Origin: Sanderia malayensis
Taxonomy: Eukaryota > Cnidaria > Scyphozoa > Semaeostomeae > Pelagiidae
Length of the DNA: 64,000 nt
Direction: 5' to 3'
Assembly: GCA_013076295.1 (NCBI GenBank)
Contig: RQOL01000921.1
Location: forward strand, 1-64,000
The stretch's first letter is position 1; every line of letters begins with the position of its first letter. A program made the position numbers and the translations under genes. The notes under the pieces are model-generated. The model ran no database searches. It was not told the origin of the DNA and was given only the letters and a program-made list of their open reading frames with translations. Positions 1-11,900 of this stretch are shown piece by piece.

Positions 1-36
1 TTTTCCTTTGTCCCTATTTTATTATCATTATTATTA

Positions 37-683
37 TTATTTGTTAACGTTCTGCACAACAGAAACTTCTTTCCACCAATCTATATCATCTTCTTCTATA
101 ATCTGCCCTGGTAAAGTTGTAGATACAGCTGGGGTAGAACTCGACATAGGTACAGCAAATGAAGAGGGTTGATTGACTTGACTAGTTGACAGGAAGAGGT
201 TAGAATCATGAGAATTGGTGTTTGGAGACGTAGACAAGGCTGGATCAATGGCTGAAGATAGAATAGTGAAAGAAGAAGTGGGTTGTGCTTGTGAGGACAA
301 AGAGCTATGATGAGATGTTAATGGAAAGTTAGGTGGTTCATTAGAAGACTGCTTGCTAGTTGCAACACGAGTAGAAGTTAATACATTCATAGAGTTGGCA
401 GAGTTTCCCACAAAGAGTGAATTTTCAGATGGCAATGGTAACGAAACGGTTTCTTTGGTATGGGTAATGGATTGAGGGGTAGAGTCAGGCATAGGTTCAA
501 TATGAGAAGATGATGATGATATTGGGATTGTTGGGTGTGAAGGTTCCAGAGGTGTAGGCGTTGACAAAGGGTCTGAAACAGATGGTGCATTGGAAGAAAA
601 GCTGGAAGAAGAAGAAGAAGAAGGAAGTGATGACGGTGTTGGGGGATCTTCTCCACTTCCTTCCTTTGCAACTTGGGTGTCTT
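37..683 (-). CDS. terminal exon of a Ser/Thr/Pro-rich protein
   Basis: The minus strand is open from a splice acceptor at 684-685 (TTCATTTTAG before the exon) to a TAA stop at 37-39. The exon begins with two bases of a split codon, so this is the last coding exon of a longer spliced gene; no in-frame ATG opens it. The product is low in complexity: serine, threonine and proline dominate, with a run of eight serines encoded by a TCT/TCC repeat near 600-630, and an acidic-tryptophan end (EEDDIDWWKE) about 20 residues before the stop. No domain is recognised. Such a composition fits a disordered, possibly glycosylated or regulatory tail. The zinc-ribbon exon at 1310-1489 lies upstream on the same strand but has its own stop, so the two are either neighbouring genes or alternative last exons. 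Confidence 0.5.
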
Positions 684-1309
684 CTAAAATGAATAAAAAG
701 GATAATGCTACAATACAACTTTAGTGTATAAAGCAGAAATATGCCATGTATACCGATGACGACTATGCAGCTGCAACATATAAAAGATATACTTATTGCT
801 AAACTAATCAGAATTAAGGAGCTTGTCGCGTAAAAGACACTTCCCTTCTGCACATTGCGAGCGAACATTAGATTAGATCATAAACTGAAAAAAATCAACT
901 TCTCAAGCATACTCATTTTCAAATAAATCTTCATTGAATTGAAGACCTTTTCCCGCATGGCCGATTCAATTTTCTGACCTGCTCCTCTGGTAGAGTACAA
1001 GTGCGTGTAGATGCGTTTTGGCCATTTTTTGCCACGTTATCGTGCACCAGAAATACAATGCCAGTCCAGCCGGGAACTGTTGACAGCTGATCCATCTGGA
1101 AAACACGACGTTTTCAAAATTAATGACTTCCCTGGGACGATCTACATCTTAAGTGTTTTGGGGCAGAGAATTCCCCCAATATATAATTATAATTCAACAC
1201 TTCTATGCCAATATTTCAAAAATACATGATCATGTTAGACAAAGCATTCACGTTAAACTGCCCTCCTAGCCAAACAACGTTGATCCAAATATAGAAAAGT
1301 CAAACCCCC
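684..1309. other. non-coding stretch between two minus-strand exons
   Basis: I see no supported coding exon, RNA gene or repeat here. Short open frames on both strands lack homology signals. Its position between two terminal exons suggests intron or 3' flank. Confidence 0.4.
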
Positions 1310-1489
1310 TCATTGACTCACTCCATTGAAAAGCTTGTCCTTCACATAGCTACCATCTTTGGGTGAATTTTCTGTAATTTTAGCCCAATCTTTTTCCTTC
1401 TTTTTTATTGTCATCAGGCAGTGTCCACATGTTTTAGCTCTGATGCCAACACTTTCCTTGCAATGGGGGCACTGTCTCTTACCATCTCT
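1310..1489 (-). CDS. terminal exon of a small zinc-ribbon protein
   Basis: A minus-strand exon starts in phase 0 after an acceptor (TTTTCTGACATAG) and ends at TGA 1310-1312, giving 59 codons. It opens with RDGKRQ and then a zinc-ribbon pattern, CPHCKESVGIRAKTCGHC, that is C-x2-C, eleven residues, C-x2-C. A basic helix (KKKEKDWAKI) and a short tail follow. The pattern resembles the small UPF0547-type zinc ribbons found in nuclear proteins and in many invertebrate predicted genes, but the function is unknown. The upstream exon that would supply the start codon was not found with confidence; a 26-nt candidate lies at 2248-2273. Confidence 0.5.
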   Translation of the reverse strand, partial: RDGKRQCPHCKESVGIRAKTCGHCLMTIKKKEKDWAKITENSPKDGSYVKDKLFNGVSQ

Positions 1490-3092
1490 CTATGTCAGAA
1501 AATATGAGCATATGGAAATAAAACATAACATCTACCTTTGAGTGGGCATTACCATAAATGTTCCTATAACAGCTCATGAAATAAATCCTTATGCAAATAT
1601 GCCATAAGTTCATAAAGTCAATCAAAAGCATTTATGTCTTCCCCCAGTAATGGGGAAAGTTTTTACTTTGAACAAACAAAGAAAAGAAAAGCTTTCGAAA
1701 ACTAAAATTTATAGTGCAGGATTATCTTTGGGAACAAAATTTATGGTTTTAGAAATCATTATTTATTCTTTAAGCTCACATACCATTTACATACAATGAA
1801 TAGGTAAACTCTACAACACAACTTTACACAAGAGTGGAGAAGCCCAGCAAATGCCAAAGCAAAGTACCCATTACATTGTTAAACCATTGTTAAAACATTA
1901 TAAATGCCTTGGACCACCATTTATACAAGTTTTAAATTGTAGTATAGTGTGATCCAAGTCTCAATGATTATCTACATATATTCATAACAGTTCTAAAGCT
2001 CAAAACAGACTTTATAAATGTTAATATATTTATAAATAATTGCAAAGATACACCCATTGTTCTAATAAGAAGATATTATCCGTACTTTCAACTCATTATT
2101 TACTAACAGATATCAACATTGAGGAAATTCACCATTCATCATTCATTTCAAAATTGGGATTATTTTTCTAACTCATAATTACTTTCATAATTCAAGCCAA
2201 GTTTCTTTTAACAAATAGTTTTAAACTGAGAAAAACTTTGACGCTACCTTTGCTTTTTTCACAGGAATGCAGCCTGCAAAAAACAATGTAATAAATGCAA
2301 TTAGCAGAGTAAAAAAAATATACTCATTCATAAAAGAAATACAAAGTAAAGCAAATGAAGAAAAGTGTAAGAAAAGCTTGAAATATCCTCTAACATTTAT
2401 TGTTTTACAAAGAAAAAACATTTCTATCTGAATAGGTCAGAAGTAGTGACCATGTACAATTGACCTAATTGACCACTGATTCATTAATTCGACATGGTCA
2501 CTGATCTGATTCCTTACTGCAAATTGTCAAAACATTGTTCTGATAAAAACACCACATCCATGATGCAATTAAAGGACTCACTCACTAGTCAGGACATAGT
2601 ACGGTCTGCTGAACAAAATTTAAAAAATAAGGAGCTGCCTACTCACCCTCGCCACTTTTCAAGTGTAAATCAGAGCGATCCATTTCGATAAAAACTGAGT
2701 AGTAGTAGCTACTGTGGTATACCAAATATTTAATGTAATAAAGGGTACAAATTCTATATAATATACATTTAGGACACAAACTTTAGAAACCAGCTACAAA
2801 ACATTTTCTGTAATAATAATAAAAAAATAAGCAATTGACCTAGCAATTGACCTGAAAAGGGAATGCTGCAACTGCAATTCTACCCCAAGCCTGGGTGCCG
2901 TGAGACCATTTTCCTTTGAAGTTGAACTGGTTGAACCCCTGCTTGATCACCTGTGATCAGGAACCTTCACAGTTTCATGTAAATGAGGAAGAATCACCCT
3001 TCGCATACTTGGTCCCAAATATTTATACAGCGCATAAAAGAAGGACGTTGGGATTTATATATAATGTATATATTTGAAATGAGGACAAGTTG
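1490..3092. other. AT-rich non-coding DNA
   Basis: No convincing gene. A 26-nt piece at 2248-2273 on the minus strand is bordered by acceptor-like TTTTTTGCAG and donor-like GTAGCG and could be a mini-exon (weak). Open frames at 2221-2421 and 2494-2691 have AT-driven composition only. The satellite starts abruptly at about 3093. Confidence 0.4.
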
Positions 3093-6000
3093 CAGAAACA
3101 GAGTCTTTTTATTGAGACCCCAGTTTTTTGCCAAATCAGCAAGTAATCTTCATGATAGGCAAAACGTGTGTTTTTCAACTGGTCATGTTCACAGAAAGCC
3201 ATTAAATTTGGACAGTCAAATTTTCATTTAATCTTTTCATTTGTGCTCCTTTAGCAAAGCTCTGGCTTCTTGTCAGTACTCACTATGCTTGATTGAAAAC
3301 CGGTAGCTTCCCAGTTCCTGCAGCTTGGGTTATGAAGACTTCCCAAGCTGCCATTAATAAATTTTTTTATTAAATTCAAAGTCTCTTAAGCTGAGCCACT
3401 ATTCTGCTAGGCTTTTGTTAGTGAGAGCACTGCTTTTTTGTCAGTAAGCACTAAACTTATCTGAGAACAAGAAACTGTTAAAAAGTTTGGAGCTCAGATC
3501 CTAATTTGCCATCAAGCTTCGTTTTATAACGTCCTTTATCAGAAACAGAGTTTTTTTAGGGAGACCCCAGTTTTTTGCCAAATCAGCAAGTAATCTTCAT
3601 GATAGGGAAAACGTGTGTTTTCCAACTTGTCATGTTCACAGAAAGCCATTACATAATTTTCCTTTAAACTTCTCATTTGTGCTGCTTTAGCAAAGCTCTG
3701 GTTTCTTGTCAGTACTCACTATGCTTAATTGAAAACCAGTAGCTTCGCAGTATCTGCAGCTTGGGTTATGAAGACATCCCAAGTTAACCATTAATAAATT
3801 TTTTTCATAAAATTTAAAGTCTCTTAAGCTGAGCCACTCTTCCGCTAGGCTTTTGTTAGTGAGAGCACGGCCTTTTTGTCAGTACGCACTAAACTTATCT
3901 GAGAACAAGAAACTGTGACAAAGTTTGGAGCTCAGATCGTAAATTGCCATCAAGCTTCGTTTTATCAAGTCCTTTATCAGAAACAAAGTTTCTTAATGGA
4001 GACCCCAGTTTTTGCCAAGTCAGCAAGTAATCTTCATGATAGGCAAAACGTGTGTTTTCCAACTTGTCATGTTCACAGAAAGCCTTTACCTGTTGACAGT
4101 CAAATTTTCATTTAATCTTCTCATTTGTGCTGCTTTAGCGAAGCTCTGGTTTCTTATCAGTACTCAATATATTTAATTGAAAACCGGTAGCTTTCCAGTT
4201 TCTGCAGCTTGGGTTATGAAGACTTCCCAAGTTGTCCATTAATAAATTTTTTTCATTAAATTTAAAGTCTCTTAAGCTGAGCCACTATTCTGCTAGGCTT
4301 TTGTTAGTGAGAGTACTGCTTTTTTGTCAGTACGCACTAAACTTATCTGAGAACAAGAAACTGTTACAAAGTTTGGAGCTCAGATCCTAAATTGCCATCA
4401 AGCTTCCTTTATAAAGTCCTTTATCAGAAACAGAGTTTTTTTATGGAGACCCCAGTTTTTTGCCAAATCAGCAAGTAATCTTCATGATAGGCAAAACGTG
4501 TGTTTTTCAACTGGTCATGTTCACACAAAGCCATTAAATTTGGACAGTCAAATTTTCATTTAATGTTTTCATTTGTGCTGCTTTAGCGAAGCTCTGGTTT
4601 CTTGTTAGTACTCACTATGCTTGATTGAAAACCGGTAGCTTTCCAGTTTCTGCAGCTTGGGTTATGAAGACTTCCCAAGCTGTCCATTAATAATTTTTTT
4701 CTATTAAATTCAAAGTCTCTTAAGCTGAGCCACTGTTCTGCTAGGCTTTTGTTAGTGAGAGCACTGCTTTTTTGTCAGTACGCACTAAACTTATCTGAGA
4801 ACAAGAAATGTTAAAACGTTTGGAGCTCAGATCATAATTTGCCATCAAGCTTCGTTTTATAAAGTCCTTTATCAGAAACAGAGTTTTTTTATGGAGACCC
4901 CAGTTTTTTGCCAAATCAGCCAGTAATCTGCATGATAGGGAAAACGTGTGTTTTTCAACTGGTCATGTTCACAGAAAGCCATTAAATTTGGACAGTCAAA
5001 TTTTCATTTAATCTTTTCATTTGTGCTGCTTTAGGAAAGCTCTGGTTTCTTGTCAGTACTCACTATGCTTGATTGAAAACCAGTAGCTTTGCAGTATCTG
5101 CAGCTTGGGTTATGAAGACTTCCCAAGTTGTCCATTAATAAATTTTTTTCATAAAATTTAATGTCTCTTAAGCTGAGCCACTGTTCCGCTAGGCTTTTGT
5201 TAGCGAGAGCACTGCTTTTTTGTCAGTACGCACTATTTTTATATGAGAACAGGAAACTGTTACAAAGCTGGAGCTGAAATTCTAATTTGCTGTCAAGCTT
5301 CGTTTTATCAAGTCCTTTATCAGAAACAAAGTTTCTTTATGGAGACCCCAGTTTTTTGCCAAATCAGCAAGTAATCTTCATGATAGGCAAAACGTGTGTT
5401 TATCAACTGGTCATGTTCACAGAAAGCCATTAAATTTGGACAGTCAAATTTTCATTTAATCATTTCATTTGTGCTGCTTTAGCAAAGCTCTGGTTTCTTG
5501 TCAGTACCTACTATGCTTGATTGAAAACCGGTAGCTTTCCAGTTTCCGCAGCTTGGGTTATGAAGACTTACCAAGCTGTCCATTAATAAATTTTTTTTAT
5601 TAAATTCAAAGTCTCTTAAGCTGAGCCACTGTTCTGCTAGGCTTTTGTTAGTGAGAGCACTGCTTTTTTGTCAGTACGCACTAAACTTATCTGAGAACAA
5701 GAAACTGTTAAAAAGTTTGGAGCTCAGATCATAATTTGCCATCAAGCTTCGTTTTATAAAGTCCTTTATCAGAAACAGAGTTTTTTTTATGGAGACCCCA
5801 GTTTTTTGCCAAATCAGCAAGTAATCTGCATGATAGGCAAAACGTGTGTTTTTCAACTGGTCATGTTCACAGAAAGCCATTAATTTGGACAGTCAAATTT
5901 TCATTTAATCTTTTCATTTGTGCTGCTTTAGGAAAGCTCTGGTTTCTTTCAGTACTCACAATGCTTGATTGAAAACCAGTAGCTTTGCAGTATCTGCAGC

Positions 6001-8989
6001 TTGGGTTATGAAGACATCCCAAGTTAACCATTAATAAATTTTTTTCATAAAATTTAAAGTCTCTTAAGCTGAGCCACTCTTCCGCTAGGCCTTTGTTAGT
6101 GAGAGCACGGCTTTTTTGCCAGTACGCACTATTTTTTATCTGAGAACAGGAAACTGTTACAAAGCTGGAGCCGAAATTCTAATTTGCTGTCAAGCTTCCT
6201 GTAATAAAGTCGTCTAACAGAAACAGAGTCTTTTTATTGAGACCCCAGTTTTTTGCCAAATCAGCAAGTAATCTTCATGATAGGCAAAACGTGTGTTTTT
6301 CAACTGGTCATGTTCACAGAAAGCCATTAAATTTGGACAGTCAAATTTTCATTTAATCATTTCATTTGTGCTGCTTTAGCAAAGCTCTGGTTTCTTGTCA
6401 GTACCTACTATGCTTGATTGAAAACCGGTAGCTTTCCAGTTTCCGCAGCTTGGGTTATGAAGACTTACCAAGCTGTCCATTAATAATTTTTTTTTATTAA
6501 ATTCAAAGTCTCTTAAGCTGAGCCACTGTTCTGCTAGGCTTTTGTTAGTGAGAGCACTGCTTTTTTGTCAGTACGCACTAAACTTATCTGAGAACAAGAA
6601 ACTGTGACAAAGTTTGGAGCTCAGATCGTAAATTGCCATCAAGTTTTGTTTTATAAAGTTCTTTATCAGAAACAGAGTATTTTTATGGAGACCCCAGTTT
6701 TTTGCCAAATCAGCAAGTAATCTTCATGATAGGCAAAACATGTGTTTTTCAACTGGTCATGTTCACACAAAGCCATTAAATTTGTACAGTCAAATTTCCA
6801 TTTAATGTTTTCATTTGTGCTGCTTTAGCGAAGCTCTGGTTTCTTGTTAGTACCCACTATGCTTGATTGAAAACCAGTAGCTTTCCAGTTTCTGCAGCTT
6901 GGGTTATGAAGACTTCCCAAGCTGTCCATTAATAAATTTTTTTTATTAAATTCAAAGTCTCTTAAGCTGAGCCACTGTTCTGCTAGGCTTTTGTTAGTGA
7001 GAGCACTGCTTTTTTGTCAGTACGCACTAAACTTATCTGAGAACAAGAAACTGTGACAAAGTTTGGAGCTCAGATCGTAAATTGCCATCAAGCTTCGTTT
7101 TATCAAGGCCTTTATCAGAAACAAAGTTTCTTAATGGAGACCCCAGTTTTTGCCAAGTCAGCAAGTAATCTTCATGATAGGCAAAACGTGCGTTTTCCAA
7201 CATGTCATGTTCACAGAAAGCCTTTACCTGTTGACAGACAAATTTAATCTTCTCATTTGTGCTGCTTTAGCGAAGCTCTGGTTTCTTATCAGTACTCAAT
7301 ATATTTAATTGAAAACCGGTAGCTTTCCAGTTTCTGCAGCTTGGGTTATGAAGACTTCCCAAGTTGTCCATTAATAAATTTTTTTCATTAAATTTAAAGT
7401 CTCTTAAGCTGAGCCACTATTCTGCTAGGCTTTTGTTAGTGAGAGTACTGCTTTTTTGTCAGTACGCACTAAACTTATCTGAGAACAAGAAACTGTTACA
7501 AAGTTTGGACCTCAGATCCTAAATTGCCATCAAGCTTCCTTTATAAAGCCCTTTATCAGAAACAGAGTTTTTTTATGGAGACCCCAGTTTTTTGCCAAAT
7601 CAGGAAGTAATCTTCATGATAGGCAAAAGGTGTGCTCTCCAACTTGTCATGTTCCCAGAAAGCCATTAAATTTGGACAGTCAAATTTTCATTTAATCTTT
7701 TCATTTGTGCTGCTTTAGGAAAGCTCTGGTTTCTTGTCAGTACTCACTATGCTTGATTGAAAACTGGTAGCTTTCCAGTTTCTGCAGCTTGGGTTATGAA
7801 GACTTCCCAAGTTGTCCATTAATAAATTTTTTTCATTAAATTTAAAGTCTCTTAAGCTGAGCCGCCATTCCGCTAGGCTTTTGTTAGTGAGAGTACTGCT
7901 TTTTTGTCAGTACGCACTAAACTTATCTGAGAACAAGAAACTGTTACAAAGTTTGGACCTCAGATCCTAAATTGCCATCAAGCTTCCTTTATAAAGCCCT
8001 TTATCAGAAACAGAGTTTTTTTATGGAGACCCCAGTTTTTTGCCAAATCAGGAAGTAATCTTCATGATAGGCAAAAGGTGTGCTTTCCAACTTGTCATGT
8101 TCCCAGAAAGCCATTACATAATTTTCCTTTAATCTTTTCCTTTGTGCTGCTTTAGCAAAGCTCTGGTTTCTTGTCAGTACTCACTATGCTTAATTGAAAA
8201 CCAGTAGCTTTGCAGTATCTGCAGCTTGGGTTATGAAGACTTCCCAAGTTGTCCATTAATAAATTATTTTCATAAAATTTAATGTCTCTTAAGCTGAGCC
8301 ACTGTTCCGCTAGGCTTTTGTTAGTGAGAGCACTGCTTTTTTGTCAGTACGCACTATTTTTATATGAGAACAGGAAACTGTTACAAAGCTGGAGCTGAAA
8401 TTCTAATTTGCTGTCAAGCTTCGTTTTATCAAGTCCTTTATCAGAAACAAAGTTTCTTTATGGAGACCCCAGTTTTTGCCAAGTCGGCAAGTAATCTTCA
8501 TGATGGCCAAACGTGTGTTTTCCAACTTGTCATGTTTACGGAAAGCCATTAAATTTGGACAGTCGAATTTTGATTTAATCTTTTAATTTGTGCTGCTTTA
8601 GCAAAGCTCTGGTTTCTTGTCAGTACTCACTATGCTTGATTGAAAACCGGTAGCTTTCCAGTTTCTGCAGCTTGGGTCATGAAGACTTCCCAAGTTGTCC
8701 ATTAATAAATTTTTTTCATTAAACTTAAAGTCTCTTAAGCTGAGCCACTATTCCACTACGCTTTTGTTAGTGAGAGCACTGCTTTTTTATCAGTACGCAC
8801 TAAACTTATCTGAGAACAGGAAACTGTTACAAAGTTTGGAGCTCAGATCCTAAATTGCCATCAAGTTTTGTTTTATAAAGTTCTTTATCAGAAACAGAGT
8901 TTTTTTATGGAGACCCCAGTTTTTTGCCAAATCAGCAAGTAATCTTCATGATAGGCAAAACGTGTGTTTTTCAACTGGTCATGTTCACA

Positions 8990-11900
8990 CAAAGTCATTA
9001 AATTTGGACAGTCAAATTTTCATTTACTCTTTTCATTTGTGCTGCTTTAGGAAAGCTCTGGTTTCTTGTCAGTACTCACTATGCTTGATTGAAAACCAGT
9101 AGCTTTGCAGTATCTGCAGCTTGGGTTATGAAGACATCCCAAGTTAACCATTAATAAATTTTTTTCATAAAATTTAAAGTCTCTTAAGCTGAGCCACTCT
9201 TCCGCTAGGCCTTTGTTAGTGAGAGCACGGCTTTTTTGCCAGTACGCACTATTTTTATCTGAGAACAGGAAACTGTTACAAAGCTGGACCTGAAATTCTA
9301 ATTTGCTGTCAAGCTTCCTGTAATAAAGTCCTCTAACAGAAACAGAGTCTTTTTATTGAGACCCCAGTTTTTTGCCAAATCAGCAAGTAATCTTCATGAT
9401 AGGCAAAACGTGTGTTTTTCAACTGGTCATGTTCACAGAAAGCCATTAAATTTGGACAGTCAAATTTTCATTTAATCATTTCATTTGTGCTGCTTTAGCA
9501 AAGCTCTGGTTTCTTGTCAGTACCTACTATGCTTGATTGAAAACCGGTAGCTTTCCAGTTTCCGCAGCTTGGGTTATGAAGACTTACCAAGCTGTCCATT
9601 AATAATTTTTTTTTATTAAATTCAAAGTCTCTTAAGCTGAGCCACTGTTCTGCTAGGCTTTTGTTAGTGAGAGCACTGCTTTTTTGTCAGTACGCACTAA
9701 ACTTATCTGAGAACAAGAAACTGTTAAAAAGTTTGGAGCTCAGATCATAATTTGCCATCAAGCTTCGTTTTATAAAGTCCTTTATCAGAAACAGAGTTTT
9801 TTTTATGGAGACCCCAGTTTTTTGCCAAATCAGCAAGTAATCTGCATGATAGGCAAAACGTGTGTTTTTCAACTGGTCATGTTCACAGAAAGCCATTAAT
9901 TTGGACAGTCAAATTTTCATTTAATCTTTTCATTTGTGCTGCTTTAGGAAAGCTCTGGTTTCTTGTCAGTACTCACTATGCTTGATTGAAAACTGGTAGC
10001 TTTCCAGTTTCTGCAGCTTGGGTTATGAAGACTTCCCAAGTTGTCCATTAATAAATTTTTTTCATTAAATTTAAAGTCTCTTAAGCTGAGCCGCCATTCC
10101 GCTAGGCTTTTGTTAGTGAGAGTACTGCTTTTTTGTCAGTACGCACTAAACTTATCTGAGAACAAGAAACAGAGTTTTTTTTATGGAGACCCCAGTTTTT
10201 TGCCAAATCAGCCAGTAATCTGCATGATAGGGAAAATGTGTGTTTTTCAACTGGTCATGTTCACAGAAAGCCATTAAATTTGGACAGTCAAATTTTCATT
10301 TAATCTTTTCATTTGTGCTGCTTTAGGAAAGCTCTGGTTTCTTGTCAGTACTCACTATGCTTGATTGAAAACCAGTAGCTTTGCAGTATCTGCAGCTTGG
10401 GTTATGAGGACATCCCAAGTTAACCATTAATAAATTTTTTCATAAAATTTAAAGTCTCTTAAGCTGAGCCACTCTTCCGCTAGGCCTTTGTTAGTGAGAG
10501 CACGGCTTTTTTGCCAGTACGCACTATTTTTATCTGAGAACAGGAAACTGTTACAAAGCTGGAGCTGAAATTCTAATTTGCTGTCAAGCTTCCGGTAATA
10601 AAGTCCTCTAACAGAAACAGAGTCTTTTTATTGAGACCCCAGTTTTTTGCCAAATCAGCAAGTAATCTTCATGATAGGCAAAAGGTGTGCTTTCCAACTT
10701 GTCATGTTCCCAGAAAGCCATTACATAATTTTCCTTTAATCTTTTCCTTTGTGCTGCTTTAGCAAAGCTCTGGTTTCTTGTCAGTACTCACTATGCTTAA
10801 TTGAAAACCAGTAGCTTTGCAGTATCTGCAGCTTGGGTTATGAAGACTTCCCAAGTTGTCCATTAATAAATTTTTTTCATAAAATTTAATGTCTCTTAAG
10901 CTGAGCCACTGTTCGCTAGGCTTTTGTTAGTGAGAGCACTGCTTTTTTGTCAGTACGCACTATTTTTATATGAGAACAGGAAACTGTTACAAAGCTGGAG
11001 CTGAAATTCTAATTTGCTGTCAAGCTTCGTTTTATCAAGTCCTTTATCAGAAACAAAGTTTCTTTATGGAGACCCCAGTTTTTGCCAAGTCGGCAAGTAA
11101 TCTTCATGATGGCCAAACGTGTGTTTTCCAACTTGTCATGTTTACGGAAAGCCATTAAATTTGGACAGTCGAATTTTGATTTAATCTTTTAATTTGTGCT
11201 GCTTTAGCAAAGCTCTGGTTTCTTGTCGGTACTCACTATGCTTGATTGAAAACCGGTAGCTTTCCAGTTTCTGCAGCTTGGGTCATGAAGACTTCCCAAG
11301 TTGTCCATTAATAAATTTTTTTCATTAAACTTAAAGTCTCTTAAGCTGAGCCACTATTCCACTACGCTTTTGTTAGTGAGAGCACTGCTTTTTTATCAGT
11401 ACGCACTAAACTTATCTGAGAACAGGAAACTGTTACAAAGTTTGGAGCTCAGATCCTAAATTGCAATCAAGTTTTGTTTTATAAAGTTCTTTATCAGAAA
11501 CAGAGTTTTTTTATGGAGACCCCAGTTTTTTGCCAAATCAGCAAGTAATCTTCATGATAGGCAAAACGTGTGTTTTTTCAACTGGTCATGTTCACACAAA
11601 GTCATTAATTTGGACAGTCAAATTTTCATTTAATGTTTTCATTTGTGCTGCTTTAGCGAAGCTCTGGTTTCTTGTTAGTACTCACTATGCTTGATTGAAA
11701 ACCGGTAGCTTTCCAGTTTCTGCAGCTTGGGTTATGAAGACTTCCCAAGCTGTCCATTAATAAATTTTTTTATTAAATTCAAAGTCTCTTAAGCTGAGCC
11801 ACTGTTCTGCTAGGCTTTTGTTAGTGAGAGCACTGCTTTTTTGTCAGTACGCACTAAACTTATCTGAGAACAAGAAACTGTTAAAACGTTTGGAGCTCAG

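Noticed and set aside
2221..2421. Minus frame resembling a membrane protein
   Set aside because: Hydrophobicity follows from AT-rich codons; no start context, relatives or spacing support. Only a tiny candidate exon within it was noted.
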